Source: Nocardioides pini
Lineage (GTDB): Bacteria > Actinomycetota > Actinomycetes > Propionibacteriales > Nocardioidaceae
Reading direction: 5' to 3'
DNA: 64,000 nt
Assembly (NCBI RefSeq): GCF_026712185.1
Contig: NZ_JAPPUX010000003.1
Span: 496,001 to 560,000, forward strand
Shown here: positions 49,082 to 58,272 of the stretch, piece by piece
How positions within the stretch are numbered: position 1 is the first letter of the stretch
How the letters are laid out: each line of letters opens with the position of its first letter
The notes under the pieces: generated by a model
The model's database searches: none
What the model was told of the DNA's origin: nothing
What the model saw: the letters and a program-made list of their open reading frames with translations, nothing else
Made by a program: the position numbers and the translations under genes

Positions 49082-49942
49082 GTGTACACCGTCGGACGCA
49101 CCGCACAGCTCACCGGAGTGCCGCGCGAGACCCTGCGCAAGTGGGAGCAGAGGTACGGCGTGGTGTCACCGGCCCGCACCGAGGGCAACTACCGCCTCTA
49201 CGACGACGAGGCGGTCAGACGCCTGTCGGTGATGCGCGACCTCGTCGACTCCGGGTGGGCGCCGCGCGAGGCGGCGCGTCGCGTGCTCGACGAGCCGACC
49301 GGGTCCGCGACCCTGCCGCGACCGGGCTCGCCACTGGCGCGGCTCGACGACCTCGCTGCGTGCGGCGAGGACTTCGACGTCGTACGGCTGGAGAGCATGC
49401 TGGACAAGGCGTTCGCCGAGGGCGACCTGGCGATCGCGGTCGACGAGTGGCTGTTGCCCTCGCTGGTGCGGCTCGGCGAGGCCTGGCAGCAGGGCACGGT
49501 CAGCGTCGCGGGGGAGCACTTCGTCAGCGCCGCGGTCCTGCGTCGGCTCGCGCAGGCCTTCCACCAGCTCCCGCACGCCGAGCCCGGTGCTCCCCAGGTG
49601 ATGGTCGGGCTGGCCCGCGGCTCGCGCCACGAGCTCGGCGTGATGGCCTTCGCGATGGTGCTGCGCAGCCGTGGCGTCAACGTCACCTACCTCGGCGCCG
49701 ACCTGCCCGTCGAGAGCTGGGTCGACACCGTCCGTGCCCTGATGCCACAGGCGGTCGTGCTCGCGGTCCCGACGGTGGAGGACCTCCCGGCGGTGCGCGA
49801 GGCCGTGCAGGCGATCTCGCCGATCGCCACGGTGCTCCTCGGCGGCGCCCACCAGGGACGGGTCGAGGGGGCCGAGCCGCTGGGCCACCGGATCGGCGAG
49901 GCGGCGGCCGACCTCGCCACCCGGCTGACGGCGCCGGCCTGA
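49082..49942 (+). CDS. MerR-type regulator with B12-binding domain (CarH/LitR-like), copy 2
   Basis: A 286-residue paralogue of the protein encoded at 47833, sharing TVGRTA, TLRKWEQRYGVV, GNYRLYDDEAVRRL, VAGEHFV and ARGSRHE. The bundle signature W135-x9-E145-H146 and B12-ligand H183 (GSRHELG) are kept, with glutamine again after the tryptophan. The GTG at 49082 is fixed by the -10; longer open frames upstream overlap the operator repeats. Its promoter contains 11-bp repeats of the CarH operator type, so autoregulation is likely. The two copies may form heterotetramers or divide light and B12 sensing, which is speculation. Confidence 0.85.
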   Translation: MYTVGRTAQLTGVPRETLRKWEQRYGVVSPARTEGNYRLYDDEAVRRLSVMRDLVDSGWAPREAARRVLDEPTGSATLPRPGSPLARLDDLAACGEDFDVVRLESMLDKAFAEGDLAIAVDEWLLPSLVRLGEAWQQGTVSVAGEHFVSAAVLRRLAQAFHQLPHAEPGAPQVMVGLARGSRHELGVMAFAMVLRSRGVNVTYLGADLPVESWVDTVRALMPQAVVLAVPTVEDLPAVREAVQAISPIATVLLGGAHQGRVEGAEPLGHRIGEAAADLATRLTAPA

Positions 49943-49952
49943 CGCGCCGCGG

Positions 49953-51659
<1,707 letters not shown>

Positions 51660-51670
51660 GGCTGCCGATG

Positions 51671-52093
51671 CTACGCCCGGCCGGGCTCCCCGCCGGACTC
51701 GGCCTCCGGGTCCGGACGCTGCTCCTGGCGGGCACCCTCCTGCTGCTCGCGCGCCTTCTGCTCGCGCGCCCTGCGCCGCTGCTCCTCCGCGCGCTCGCGC
51801 ACCTTCTTCAAGAACGCCTCGTCGGCGGCGGGGTCGGCGGCGGCGAAGCGGCCGGGGCGGTCGTACTCGGGGTACGCGCCGGCGCTGCGCTCGTAGGGGC
51901 CGTGCCGGCGCGCGGCACGCTGGGGCCGGCCGGCGACGAGCCAGGCGATCGACCCGACGAACGGGAAGAACAGCACGAGCACGATCCACCACACCTTGGA
52001 CAGGTTGCGGACCTCGTCGTCGCGACTGCCGATGGCGTCGATGAGGCAGTAGAGCGCCAGCACCAGTGGCGCGAGGTACAGCACGACACGCAC
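51671..52093 (-). CDS. PLD-nuclease N-terminal-domain membrane protein
   Basis: A 140-residue protein. Two membrane spans at the N-terminus (about residues 3-20 and 35-55) enclose the PLDc_N signature [22 protein letters not shown] and [17 protein letters not shown] cytosolic tail follows that turns into a strongly charged E/R/Q-rich coiled-coil-like stretch (about 98-130). This domain normally precedes cardiolipin synthase, but here it stands alone and function is unknown. GTG 52093 has GGGGGTC upstream. The -10 is probably TAGCCT on the minus strand (52161-52166), giving a leader of about 60 bases. Confidence 0.75.
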   Translation of the reverse strand: MRVVLYLAPLVLALYCLIDAIGSRDDEVRNLSKVWWIVLVLFFPFVGSIAWLVAGRPQRAARRHGPYERSAGAYPEYDRPGRFAAADPAADEAFLKKVRERAEEQRRRAREQKAREQQEGARQEQRPDPEAESGGEPGRA

Positions 52094-52364
52094 GTTCGAG
52101 ACCCCCGCAGGTCGGCCCGTCCGGGGCCTCGGACGCAGGGGAGAGGTCCCGGCGTGGCGGCAGGCTAGCGCGCCCGGGGGCCGGGTGTGGTGAGTTGCGG
52201 CCGACGTCGTCGAGCCGGCAGCGCCCCGAGGAGGGCGTGCCACGCGTTCATCGGTCGTACCCAGAAGCGTCACTCGGGAGTAGCCTCCGAGCAGACGGGT
52301 CCGACGAGGCTCCGCGCGGCACATTCCACCGGCTGCGGCCGGCCAGCACCCCTGGAGGTCGAAG
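52094..52364. other. 271-base divergent promoter region
   Basis: No gene is supported here. On the minus strand, TAGCCT at 52161-52166 probably serves the PLDc_N gene. On the plus strand, TAGCCT at 52278-52283, inside a near-palindrome CTCGGGAGTAGCCTCCGAG (52271-52289), probably serves the polyamine/iron-type ABC operon. Its predicted leader of about 75 bases ends in the ribosome site GGAGG at 52354-52358. Confidence 0.45.
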
Positions 52365-53489
52365 TTGAAGGTCCGCAACGCACTCGTGTCCCTCGCCGCG
52401 ATGGCGACCCTCGCAGCCGCGGCCGGCTGCGCGGCTCCCGAGAAGGAGTCCGACACCACCACCGAGAGCGGCGTCGACGCCGCGTCCGCCACCTCTGCGG
52501 AGGACTTCGGCGGGATGGACGAGCTCGTGAAGGCCGCCCAGGACGAGGGCGAGCTCAACGTGATCGCGCTCCCACCCGACTGGGCCAACTACGGCGAGAT
52601 CATCTCGACGTTCGAGGACAAGTACGACATCAAGGTCAACTCCGACCAGCCGGACGCCGCGTCGCAGGACGAGATCAACGCGGCCAACGACCTGAAGGGC
52701 ACCGAGCGCGCGCCCGACGTCTTCGACCTCGGCCAGTCGGTCGCCCTGGCCAACACCGACCTGTTCGCGCCCTACCAGGTCGAGACCTGGGACGACATCC
52801 CCGACGACTACAAGGACCCCGACGGCACCTGGGTCAACGACTACGGCGGCTACATGTCGATCGGCTACGACTCGTCCGTCGTCCCCGACGTCACGTCCGT
52901 GGCCGACCTGATGAAGCCGGAGTTCAAGGGCAAGGTCGCGCTCAACGGTGACCCGACGCAGGCCGGTGCGGCGTTCAGCGGCGTGATGATGGCCGCGATC
53001 GCCAACGGCGGGTCGGCCGACGACATCGCCCCCGGCGTCGACTTCTTCGCCGACCTCAAGAAGGCCGGCAACTTCCTGACCGTCGACCCCGACTCGAGCA
53101 CCATCGAGCAGGGCACCACGCCCGTCGTCATCGACTGGGACTACCTCGGCGCGGCCGCGGCGGCCAACGTCGACACGTGGAAGACCGTGGTCCCGGAGGA
53201 GGCCGTGGTCGCGGGCTACTACTTCCAGGCGATCAACGCCGACGCGCCGCACCCGGCGGCCGCCCGCCTCTGGCAGGAGTTCCTCTACAGCGACGAGGGC
53301 CAGAACCTCTGGCTCAAGGGCGGCGCCCGGCCGGTCCGCGGTGACGCCATGGCCGAGGCCGGCACCATCGACGAGGAGCTCTGGGGGGCCCTGCCCGAGG
53401 TCACCGGCGAGCCGGTGATCCCGACGGACGACCAGACCACCAAGGCGGGGGAGTACCTCGCGGCGAACTGGTCCAAGGCCATCCGCTGA
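52365..53489 (+). CDS. ABC transporter substrate-binding lipoprotein (PotD/iron-type)
   Basis: A 374-residue extracytoplasmic binding protein (family 8-like). A signal peptide ends in a lipobox, AAAAGC, so it is lipid-anchored. The mature part ELNVIALPPDWANYGEIISTFEDKY, then GYMSIGYDSSVVPDVTSVADLMKPEFKGKVAL, fits the polyamine/thiamine/ferric-iron group. The TTG start at 52365 is set by GGAGG 6 bases upstream and by the signal peptide beginning there. It heads a four-gene operon with two permeases and an ATPase. The ligand is uncertain; polyamine, iron and phosphonate are all possible. Confidence 0.88.
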   Translation: MKVRNALVSLAAMATLAAAAGCAAPEKESDTTTESGVDAASATSAEDFGGMDELVKAAQDEGELNVIALPPDWANYGEIISTFEDKYDIKVNSDQPDAASQDEINAANDLKGTERAPDVFDLGQSVALANTDLFAPYQVETWDDIPDDYKDPDGTWVNDYGGYMSIGYDSSVVPDVTSVADLMKPEFKGKVALNGDPTQAGAAFSGVMMAAIANGGSADDIAPGVDFFADLKKAGNFLTVDPDSSTIEQGTTPVVIDWDYLGAAAAANVDTWKTVVPEEAVVAGYYFQAINADAPHPAAARLWQEFLYSDEGQNLWLKGGARPVRGDAMAEAGTIDEELWGALPEVTGEPVIPTDDQTTKAGEYLAANWSKAIR

Positions 53490-54367
53490 GCACGACCGCC
53501 ACGAGCGCGGGCCCGGGCCGGCGGTTCGCCGTCGGCCCGGCCCTCCCGCTCCTCCCGTTCCTCCTCTACGTCCTGGTCTTCCTGGTCGTCCCGACCCTCA
53601 CCGTGGTGGTGGGTGCGTTCCAGGACGCGGAGGGCCGCCCGACGCTGGGCAACCTGGACGCGCTGCGCAGCGAGGCCGCCCTCTCCGCGCTCAGGGGTTC
53701 GCTGGTCCTGTCCGCCTCGACCGCCCTCATCGGTGCGGTGCTCGGGGCGGTGCTCGCCTACCTCATCGTCTCGCTGCCGTCGCAGAACCTGCTGCGGCGC
53801 TCCGCGCTCGCCGTCAGCGGCGTGCTCGCGCAGTTCGGCGGCGTCGTGCTCGCGTTCGCCTGGATCGCCACGATCGGCCCGGTCGGTGTCGTCACCCAGG
53901 CGATGTCCGACTGGCTCGGGGCCGACGTCTACGGCGACGGATGGCTGTTCGGGCTGCCGGGCCTCGTCGTCGTCTACTCCTACTTCCAGGTCCCCCTGAT
54001 GGTCATCGTCTTCACCCCGGCGTTCGACGGGCTCCGGCCGCAGTGGCGCGAGGCGGCGGTCAACCTCGGCGCGAGCACCTGGGACTACTGGCGCAACGTG
54101 GCTCTGCCGCTGCTCACGCCCCCGTTCCTCGGCGCGCTGCTGCTGCTGTTCGCCAACGCGTTCGCGGCGTACGCCACCGCGGCCGTGCTGGTCAGCCAGG
54201 GACAGCCGATCGTGCCGCTGATGATCCGCCAGGCCATCACCAGCGAGGTGCTGCTCGGCCAGGCCAACCTGGGCTTCGCGCTCGCGCTCGAGATGATCGT
54301 CGTGGTCTCGGTGGTGATGGTGGGCTACAACCTGCTGCTCCGGCGCGCGTCGAGGTGGATGCGATGA
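53486..54367 (+). CDS. ABC permease PotB-like, apparent CTG start
   Basis: A 293-residue permease when read from the CTG at 53486. That codon overlaps the binding-protein stop as CTGA, in the place where its neighbours use GTGA or ATGA. From there the frame gives a short hydrophilic stretch, then a first membrane span (PLLPFLLYVLVFLVVPTLTVV, about residues 20-42) expected of PotB. The first GTG (53603) would delete that span. No ATG, GTG or TTG lies in frame just upstream. The EAA loop is WREAAVNLGASTWDYWRNVALP. It pairs with the PotC-like permease next to it. Confidence 0.8.
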   Translation: MSTTATSAGPGRRFAVGPALPLLPFLLYVLVFLVVPTLTVVVGAFQDAEGRPTLGNLDALRSEAALSALRGSLVLSASTALIGAVLGAVLAYLIVSLPSQNLLRRSALAVSGVLAQFGGVVLAFAWIATIGPVGVVTQAMSDWLGADVYGDGWLFGLPGLVVVYSYFQVPLMVIVFTPAFDGLRPQWREAAVNLGASTWDYWRNVALPLLTPPFLGALLLLFANAFAAYATAAVLVSQGQPIVPLMIRQAITSEVLLGQANLGFALALEMIVVVSVVMVGYNLLLRRASRWMR

Positions 54368-55152
54368 CCCCGTCCCCGGGCTTCAAGGTCCTCCGCGCCG
54401 TCGGCTTCCTCCTGTTCGCGGTCTACTTCTTCGTGCCGCTGCTGGCGATGCTCGACTTCTCCACGCAGGTCCGGGGGAGCGCCCCCGGCCGGACCTGGGA
54501 CAACTGGGCCTTCATGGTCACCGACGAGGACCTCCGGTCCTCGATCATCGCCTCGCTGCTGCTGGCGCTGTTCACCGTCGTGCTGATGGTCGCCCTGCTC
54601 GTGCCCACGATGGTGTGGGTGCGGCTGCGGGTCCCGCGGGCGCGGGGACTGATCGAGTTCCTGTGCCTGCTGCCGCTCACGATCCCCGCGCTGGTCATCG
54701 TGGTGGGCATCAGCAACGTCTACTCGTGGGTGACCTACCTGCTCGGGGACAACGCGCTGGTGCTGACCTTCGCCTACGTCGTGCTCGTGCTGCCCTACGC
54801 CTACCGCGCGATCGACGCGTCCTTGTCCGCGATCGACGCCGAGACCCTGTCGGAGGCCGCCCGCTCGCTGGGCGCCGGGTGGTTCACCGTGATCGTGCGC
54901 ATCATCATGCCGAACATCACCGGCGGCATCCTGGGTGCCGCGTTCATCGCTGTCGCGCTCGTGCTGGGCGAGTACGTGTTCGCCTCGCTGCTGCACTTCG
55001 ACACCCTGCCGGTGGCGACGGCGGCGCTCTACAAGAGCAACGGCCCGGCCGCCATGGCCGCCGCCCTCGCCTCGATGGTCCTCGTGGCCGCGCTGCTCGT
55101 CGGCCTCACCTTCCTCAGCCGCGACCGGCACAAGCAAGGAGCGTCCTCATGA
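54364..55152 (+). CDS. ABC permease PotC-like
   Basis: A 262-residue inner-membrane permease with six spans and the EAA loop LSEAARSLGAGWFTVIVRIIMP (about residues 163-184), where the ATPase docks. The ATG overlaps the PotB-like stop (ATGA), and its stop overlaps the ATPase start, so the operon is tightly coupled. With the partner permease it forms the membrane channel for the substrate delivered by the lipoprotein at 52365. Confidence 0.9.
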   Translation: MTPSPGFKVLRAVGFLLFAVYFFVPLLAMLDFSTQVRGSAPGRTWDNWAFMVTDEDLRSSIIASLLLALFTVVLMVALLVPTMVWVRLRVPRARGLIEFLCLLPLTIPALVIVVGISNVYSWVTYLLGDNALVLTFAYVVLVLPYAYRAIDASLSAIDAETLSEAARSLGAGWFTVIVRIIMPNITGGILGAAFIAVALVLGEYVFASLLHFDTLPVATAALYKSNGPAAMAAALASMVLVAALLVGLTFLSRDRHKQGASS

Positions 55153-56198
55153 CCGACCCCTCGGCCGAGCGCGGGCTGGCCGTCGACCTCACCGACCTCA
55201 CGCGCGTCTACGGAGAGATCCGCGCCCTTGACGGACTGACCCTCCACATCGAGCCCGGCGAGCTGGTCGCGCTGCTCGGCCCCTCGGGCTGCGGCAAGAC
55301 CACCGCCCTGCGGATCCTCGCGGGGCTCGACCGGGCGACCTCGGGATCGGTCTCGGTGGGTGGGCGCGACCTCACCCGGGTGCCCGCCAACAAGCGCGAC
55401 ATGGGGATGGTCTTCCAGGCCTACAGCCTCTTCCCCCACATGACCGTGATCGACAACGTCGCCTTCGGCCTGAAGCTGCGCGGCCGCGACAGCGCCGCGC
55501 GCCGCGCGCGGGCCGGTGACGTGCTGGACCTGGTCGGCCTGGCCGAGCACGCCGACCGCTACGCCCACCAGCTGTCCGGTGGGCAGCAGCAGCGCGTCGC
55601 GCTGGCGCGGGCACTGGCCGTCGAGCCGTCGGTGCTGCTGCTCGACGAGCCGCTCTCGGCGCTCGACGCCAAGGTGCGCGTGCAGCTGCGCGACGAGATC
55701 CGTCGGGTGCAGCTCGAGGTCGGCACCACGACGCTGTTCGTCACCCACGACCAGGAGGAGGCGCTCGCCGTCGCCGACCGGGTCGGCGTGATGAACGCCG
55801 GACGGCTCGAGCAGCTCGCACCTCCCGCTGAGCTCTACTCGGCACCGGCCACCCGGTTCGTGGGCGAGTTCGTCGGGCTCAGCAACCGGCTGCCGGCCGA
55901 CGTCCACGACGGAGTGGCCGCCGTCCTCGGCCGCGAGGTGCCCGTCCTGCCCGGCTCCACGACGGGGCCGGGTCAGGCGCTCGTGCGACCCGAGTCCGTC
56001 TCGGTCGTCGCCGACGACGGTGGCCACGCCACCGTCACGACCGTGATGTTCCTCGGACCCCTCTCCCGCGTCACCTGCACGCTCGACGACGGCACCGCGG
56101 TCGTCGCCCAGCTGGCCAGCTCCGAGGCCCTTCGCCTCCAGCCCGGCGACCGGGTCCGGCTGGTCGTCGACCCGGCCCCCGTGCTCGTCGTGGCCTGA
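55149..56198 (+). CDS. ABC transporter ATPase (PotA-like)
   Basis: A 349-residue ATPase. Walker A is GPSGCGKTT (about residues 43-51), the Q-loop is MVFQAYSLFPH, the signature LSGGQQQR, Walker B LLLDEPLSALD, and the switch histidine is in FVTHDQEE. A C-terminal TOBE-type regulatory domain (about 265-349) is present, as in PotA and FbpC. It is the last gene of the operon and powers the PotB/C-like channel. Unlike the sugar importer at 21-24 kb, this system carries its own ATPase. Confidence 0.93.
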   Translation: MTDPSAERGLAVDLTDLTRVYGEIRALDGLTLHIEPGELVALLGPSGCGKTTALRILAGLDRATSGSVSVGGRDLTRVPANKRDMGMVFQAYSLFPHMTVIDNVAFGLKLRGRDSAARRARAGDVLDLVGLAEHADRYAHQLSGGQQQRVALARALAVEPSVLLLDEPLSALDAKVRVQLRDEIRRVQLEVGTTTLFVTHDQEEALAVADRVGVMNAGRLEQLAPPAELYSAPATRFVGEFVGLSNRLPADVHDGVAAVLGREVPVLPGSTTGPGQALVRPESVSVVADDGGHATVTTVMFLGPLSRVTCTLDDGTAVVAQLASSEALRLQPGDRVRLVVDPAPVLVVA

Positions 56199-56202
56199 GG
56201 CG

Positions 56203-56970
56203 TCACCGCCAGGGCGTGACCAGGGCCGTCAGGTCGGGGGCGAGCTCCTGCATCAGCTTCGGGCCGAAGGTCACCCGGTGCACGCCCATCGCCTGCAGGT
56301 CCTCCAGCGACCCGGCGGCGCTGCCGGTGCGGGGGTTGGCGATCACGTTGACCGGCCCGGAGAGGGCGTCGAGCAGTGCCTGCAGGGCAGCCGCGTCCGG
56401 TACGCCGACGGGGTAGACGCAGCGCGCGCCCGCCTCCTCGCACGCGCGCAGGCGGGTGATCGCCTCGTCGACGGGGTCGGCGAACTGGTCCTTCTTGAGG
56501 AACACGTCGGTGCGCGCGTTGACCACGAGGTCGACGCCGGCCGCGTCGGCCGCCTGGCGGATCGCGCCGATGTAGTCGGCGTGCTCCGCCGCCGACCGCA
56601 TCCGCCCTCCGTCGGAGTGGACGGTGTCCTCGATGTTGAGGCCGACGGCGCCGGCCTCGAGCAGCCGCTCGACCAGCTCGGCGGGCGCGGCGCCGTAGCC
56701 GGCCTCCATGTCGGCGGTCACGGGGACCTCGGGCACGGCCGAGCAGATCCGTCGTACGCCGTCGAGCGCGTCGTCGATCGTCATGTCCTCGTTGTCCCCC
56801 TGCCCGCGGGAGTCGGCCAGCGGGTGGCTGCCGATGCTGAGCGCGCCGAAGCCGGCCTCCGCGACCACCTTCGCGGACCAGGCGTCCCAGACGTTGGGCA
56901 GGACCAGCGTGGAGCCGGTGTGGTGGAGCTCGAGGAGCCGGGTGGCGAGGGTGGCGACGGAGGTGGTCAT
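56203..56970 (-). CDS. isocitrate lyase/PEP mutase family protein
   Basis: A 255-residue cytosolic TIM-barrel protein of the PEP mutase/isocitrate lyase superfamily. Family marks are LVLPNVWDAWSAKVVAEAGFGALSIGSHPLA at the start, VPVTADMEAGYG (metal-binding aspartate and glutamate), GLNIEDT and VVNARTDVFL. It lacks the isocitrate lyase KKCGH cysteine motif, so a carboxyphosphonoenolpyruvate mutase- or 2-methylisocitrate-lyase-like C-C lyase is more likely. The ATG at 56970 begins the conserved region. It converges on the ABC ATPase with 4 bases between stops. Confidence 0.82.
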   Translation of the reverse strand: MTTSVATLATRLLELHHTGSTLVLPNVWDAWSAKVVAEAGFGALSIGSHPLADSRGQGDNEDMTIDDALDGVRRICSAVPEVPVTADMEAGYGAAPAELVERLLEAGAVGLNIEDTVHSDGGRMRSAAEHADYIGAIRQAADAAGVDLVVNARTDVFLKKDQFADPVDEAITRLRACEEAGARCVYPVGVPDAAALQALLDALSGPVNVIANPRTGSAAGSLEDLQAMGVHRVTFGPKLMQELAPDLTALVTPWR

Positions 56971-57048
56971 GCGACGAGGCTGCCACGCGGGACGCGATGA
57001 GCACAGGGGCGCGGGCATAGGACCCCGCGCTCAGGCGTTGCAGGCGAC

Positions 57049-58152
57049 GTGAAGGTCCACGAGGCAGCGCGCGAGGCAGCGCCCGACTCCGTCCTCGACT
57101 CCGTCGTCATCGGTGCCGGGCAGGCCGGTCTCGCGGCGTCGTACTTCCTGCGCCAGCGCGGCATCGACCACCTCGTCCTCGACGCCAACCCGGGGCCCGG
57201 CGGGGCGTGGCAGCACCGCTGGTCGTCCCTCAGCATGGGCGACGTGCACGGGGTCGCCGACCTGCCGGCGTCCACCGCCCCCGCCGGCAGCGACCGCGCG
57301 GCCAACCTCGTCGTGCCCGACTACTTCGACGGCTACGAGCGGTGGCACCACCTCCCGGTCGTGCGTCCGGTGCGGGTGGTCCGCGTCGAGAGCGAGGGCG
57401 ACCTCCTCGTCGTGCGGGCGGGAGACCGCGAGTGGCGCACCCGCACCCTGGTCAACGCGACCGGCACCTGGACGCGCCCGTTCGTCCCCCACTACCCGGG
57501 CATCGCGTCGTTCGCGGGCGAGCAGCTGCACACCGTCGGCTACCCCGGCGCGGAGCACTTCCGTGGCAGGCGCGTCCTGGTGGTCGGTGGCGGCGCCTCC
57601 GCGGTGCAGCTCATCGGCGAGCTCGCTCCCGTCACGGACACGCTGTGGGTGACCCGTCGCCCGCCGGTGTGGCGCGACGCCGACTTCGACTCCGCCGCCG
57701 GCCTCGCCGCGGTCACGGCCGTCGAGGAGCGCGTACGACAGGGGCTGCCGCCGGCGAGCGTCGTCAGCGTGACCGGCCTGGCGCTGCGCCCCCAGGAGCA
57801 GGAGGCGGCACGGCTGGGCGCCTACGAGCGTCGGCTCCCGATGTTCGAGCGGATCGCGCCCGACGGGGTGCGGTGGGCGGACGGCCGGTTCGAGCACGCC
57901 GACGCGATCCTCTGGGCCACGGGGTTCCGCCCCGCCGTCGAGCACCTGGCGCCCCTCGGCCTGCGCTCTCCTCACGGTGGCATCGCGCTCGTCCCCGTGC
58001 CCGGCAACGTGCAGGGCGCGACCACGGCCGTGCGCGACCCCCGGGTGCAGCTCGTGGGCTACGGCCCGTCGGCCAGCACGGTCGGCGCCTCGCGCGCCGG
58101 TCGCCAGGCCGCCCTCGCGGTGTCGCGCCACCTCGGCGCGATCGCGGCCTGA
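57049..58152 (+). CDS. flavin-dependent monooxygenase-like oxidoreductase
   Basis: A 367-residue FAD/NAD(P)H oxidoreductase. The FAD site VVIGAGQAGLAASYFLRQRG (about residues 19-38) is followed by GPGGAWQHRW. A second dinucleotide site VLVVGGGASAVQLIGELA (about 174-191) binds NADPH, and LWATGFRP (about 287-294) is the usual C-terminal motif. It resembles the YumC/CzcO-like group often annotated as putative monooxygenases. The substrate is unknown. It is divergent from the PEP-mutase-like gene with a 78-base gap and convergent with the STAND gene across a loose hairpin (58187-58239). Confidence 0.82.
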   Translation: MKVHEAAREAAPDSVLDSVVIGAGQAGLAASYFLRQRGIDHLVLDANPGPGGAWQHRWSSLSMGDVHGVADLPASTAPAGSDRAANLVVPDYFDGYERWHHLPVVRPVRVVRVESEGDLLVVRAGDREWRTRTLVNATGTWTRPFVPHYPGIASFAGEQLHTVGYPGAEHFRGRRVLVVGGGASAVQLIGELAPVTDTLWVTRRPPVWRDADFDSAAGLAAVTAVEERVRQGLPPASVVSVTGLALRPQEQEAARLGAYERRLPMFERIAPDGVRWADGRFEHADAILWATGFRPAVEHLAPLGLRSPHGGIALVPVPGNVQGATTAVRDPRVQLVGYGPSASTVGASRAGRQAALAVSRHLGAIAA

Positions 58153-58186
58153 CCCGGGGCGGGTCCGCCCGTGCCTCGCGTCGGTG

Positions 58187-58239
58187 GGTGGCGGCACCTT
58201 GCGGTCTCGGTGGGCTTCGGCCTGCGATCTGCCGCCACC
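58187..58239. terminator. inverted repeat between convergent genes
   Basis: Arms GGTGGCGGCA (58187-58196) and TGCCGCCACC (58230-58239) are perfect 10-bp complements with a 33-base loop, between the stops of the flavin enzyme and the STAND regulator. The long loop makes it weaker than the other terminators. Confidence 0.4.
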
Positions 58240-58272
58240 GTGGCGTCGGGTGTCCACTGGCAGGCCCCGAGC

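Noticed and set aside
56203..56970. True isocitrate lyase
   Set aside because: At 255 residues it is much shorter than isocitrate lyase and lacks the KKCGH active-site motif. It belongs to the wider PEP mutase-like family.
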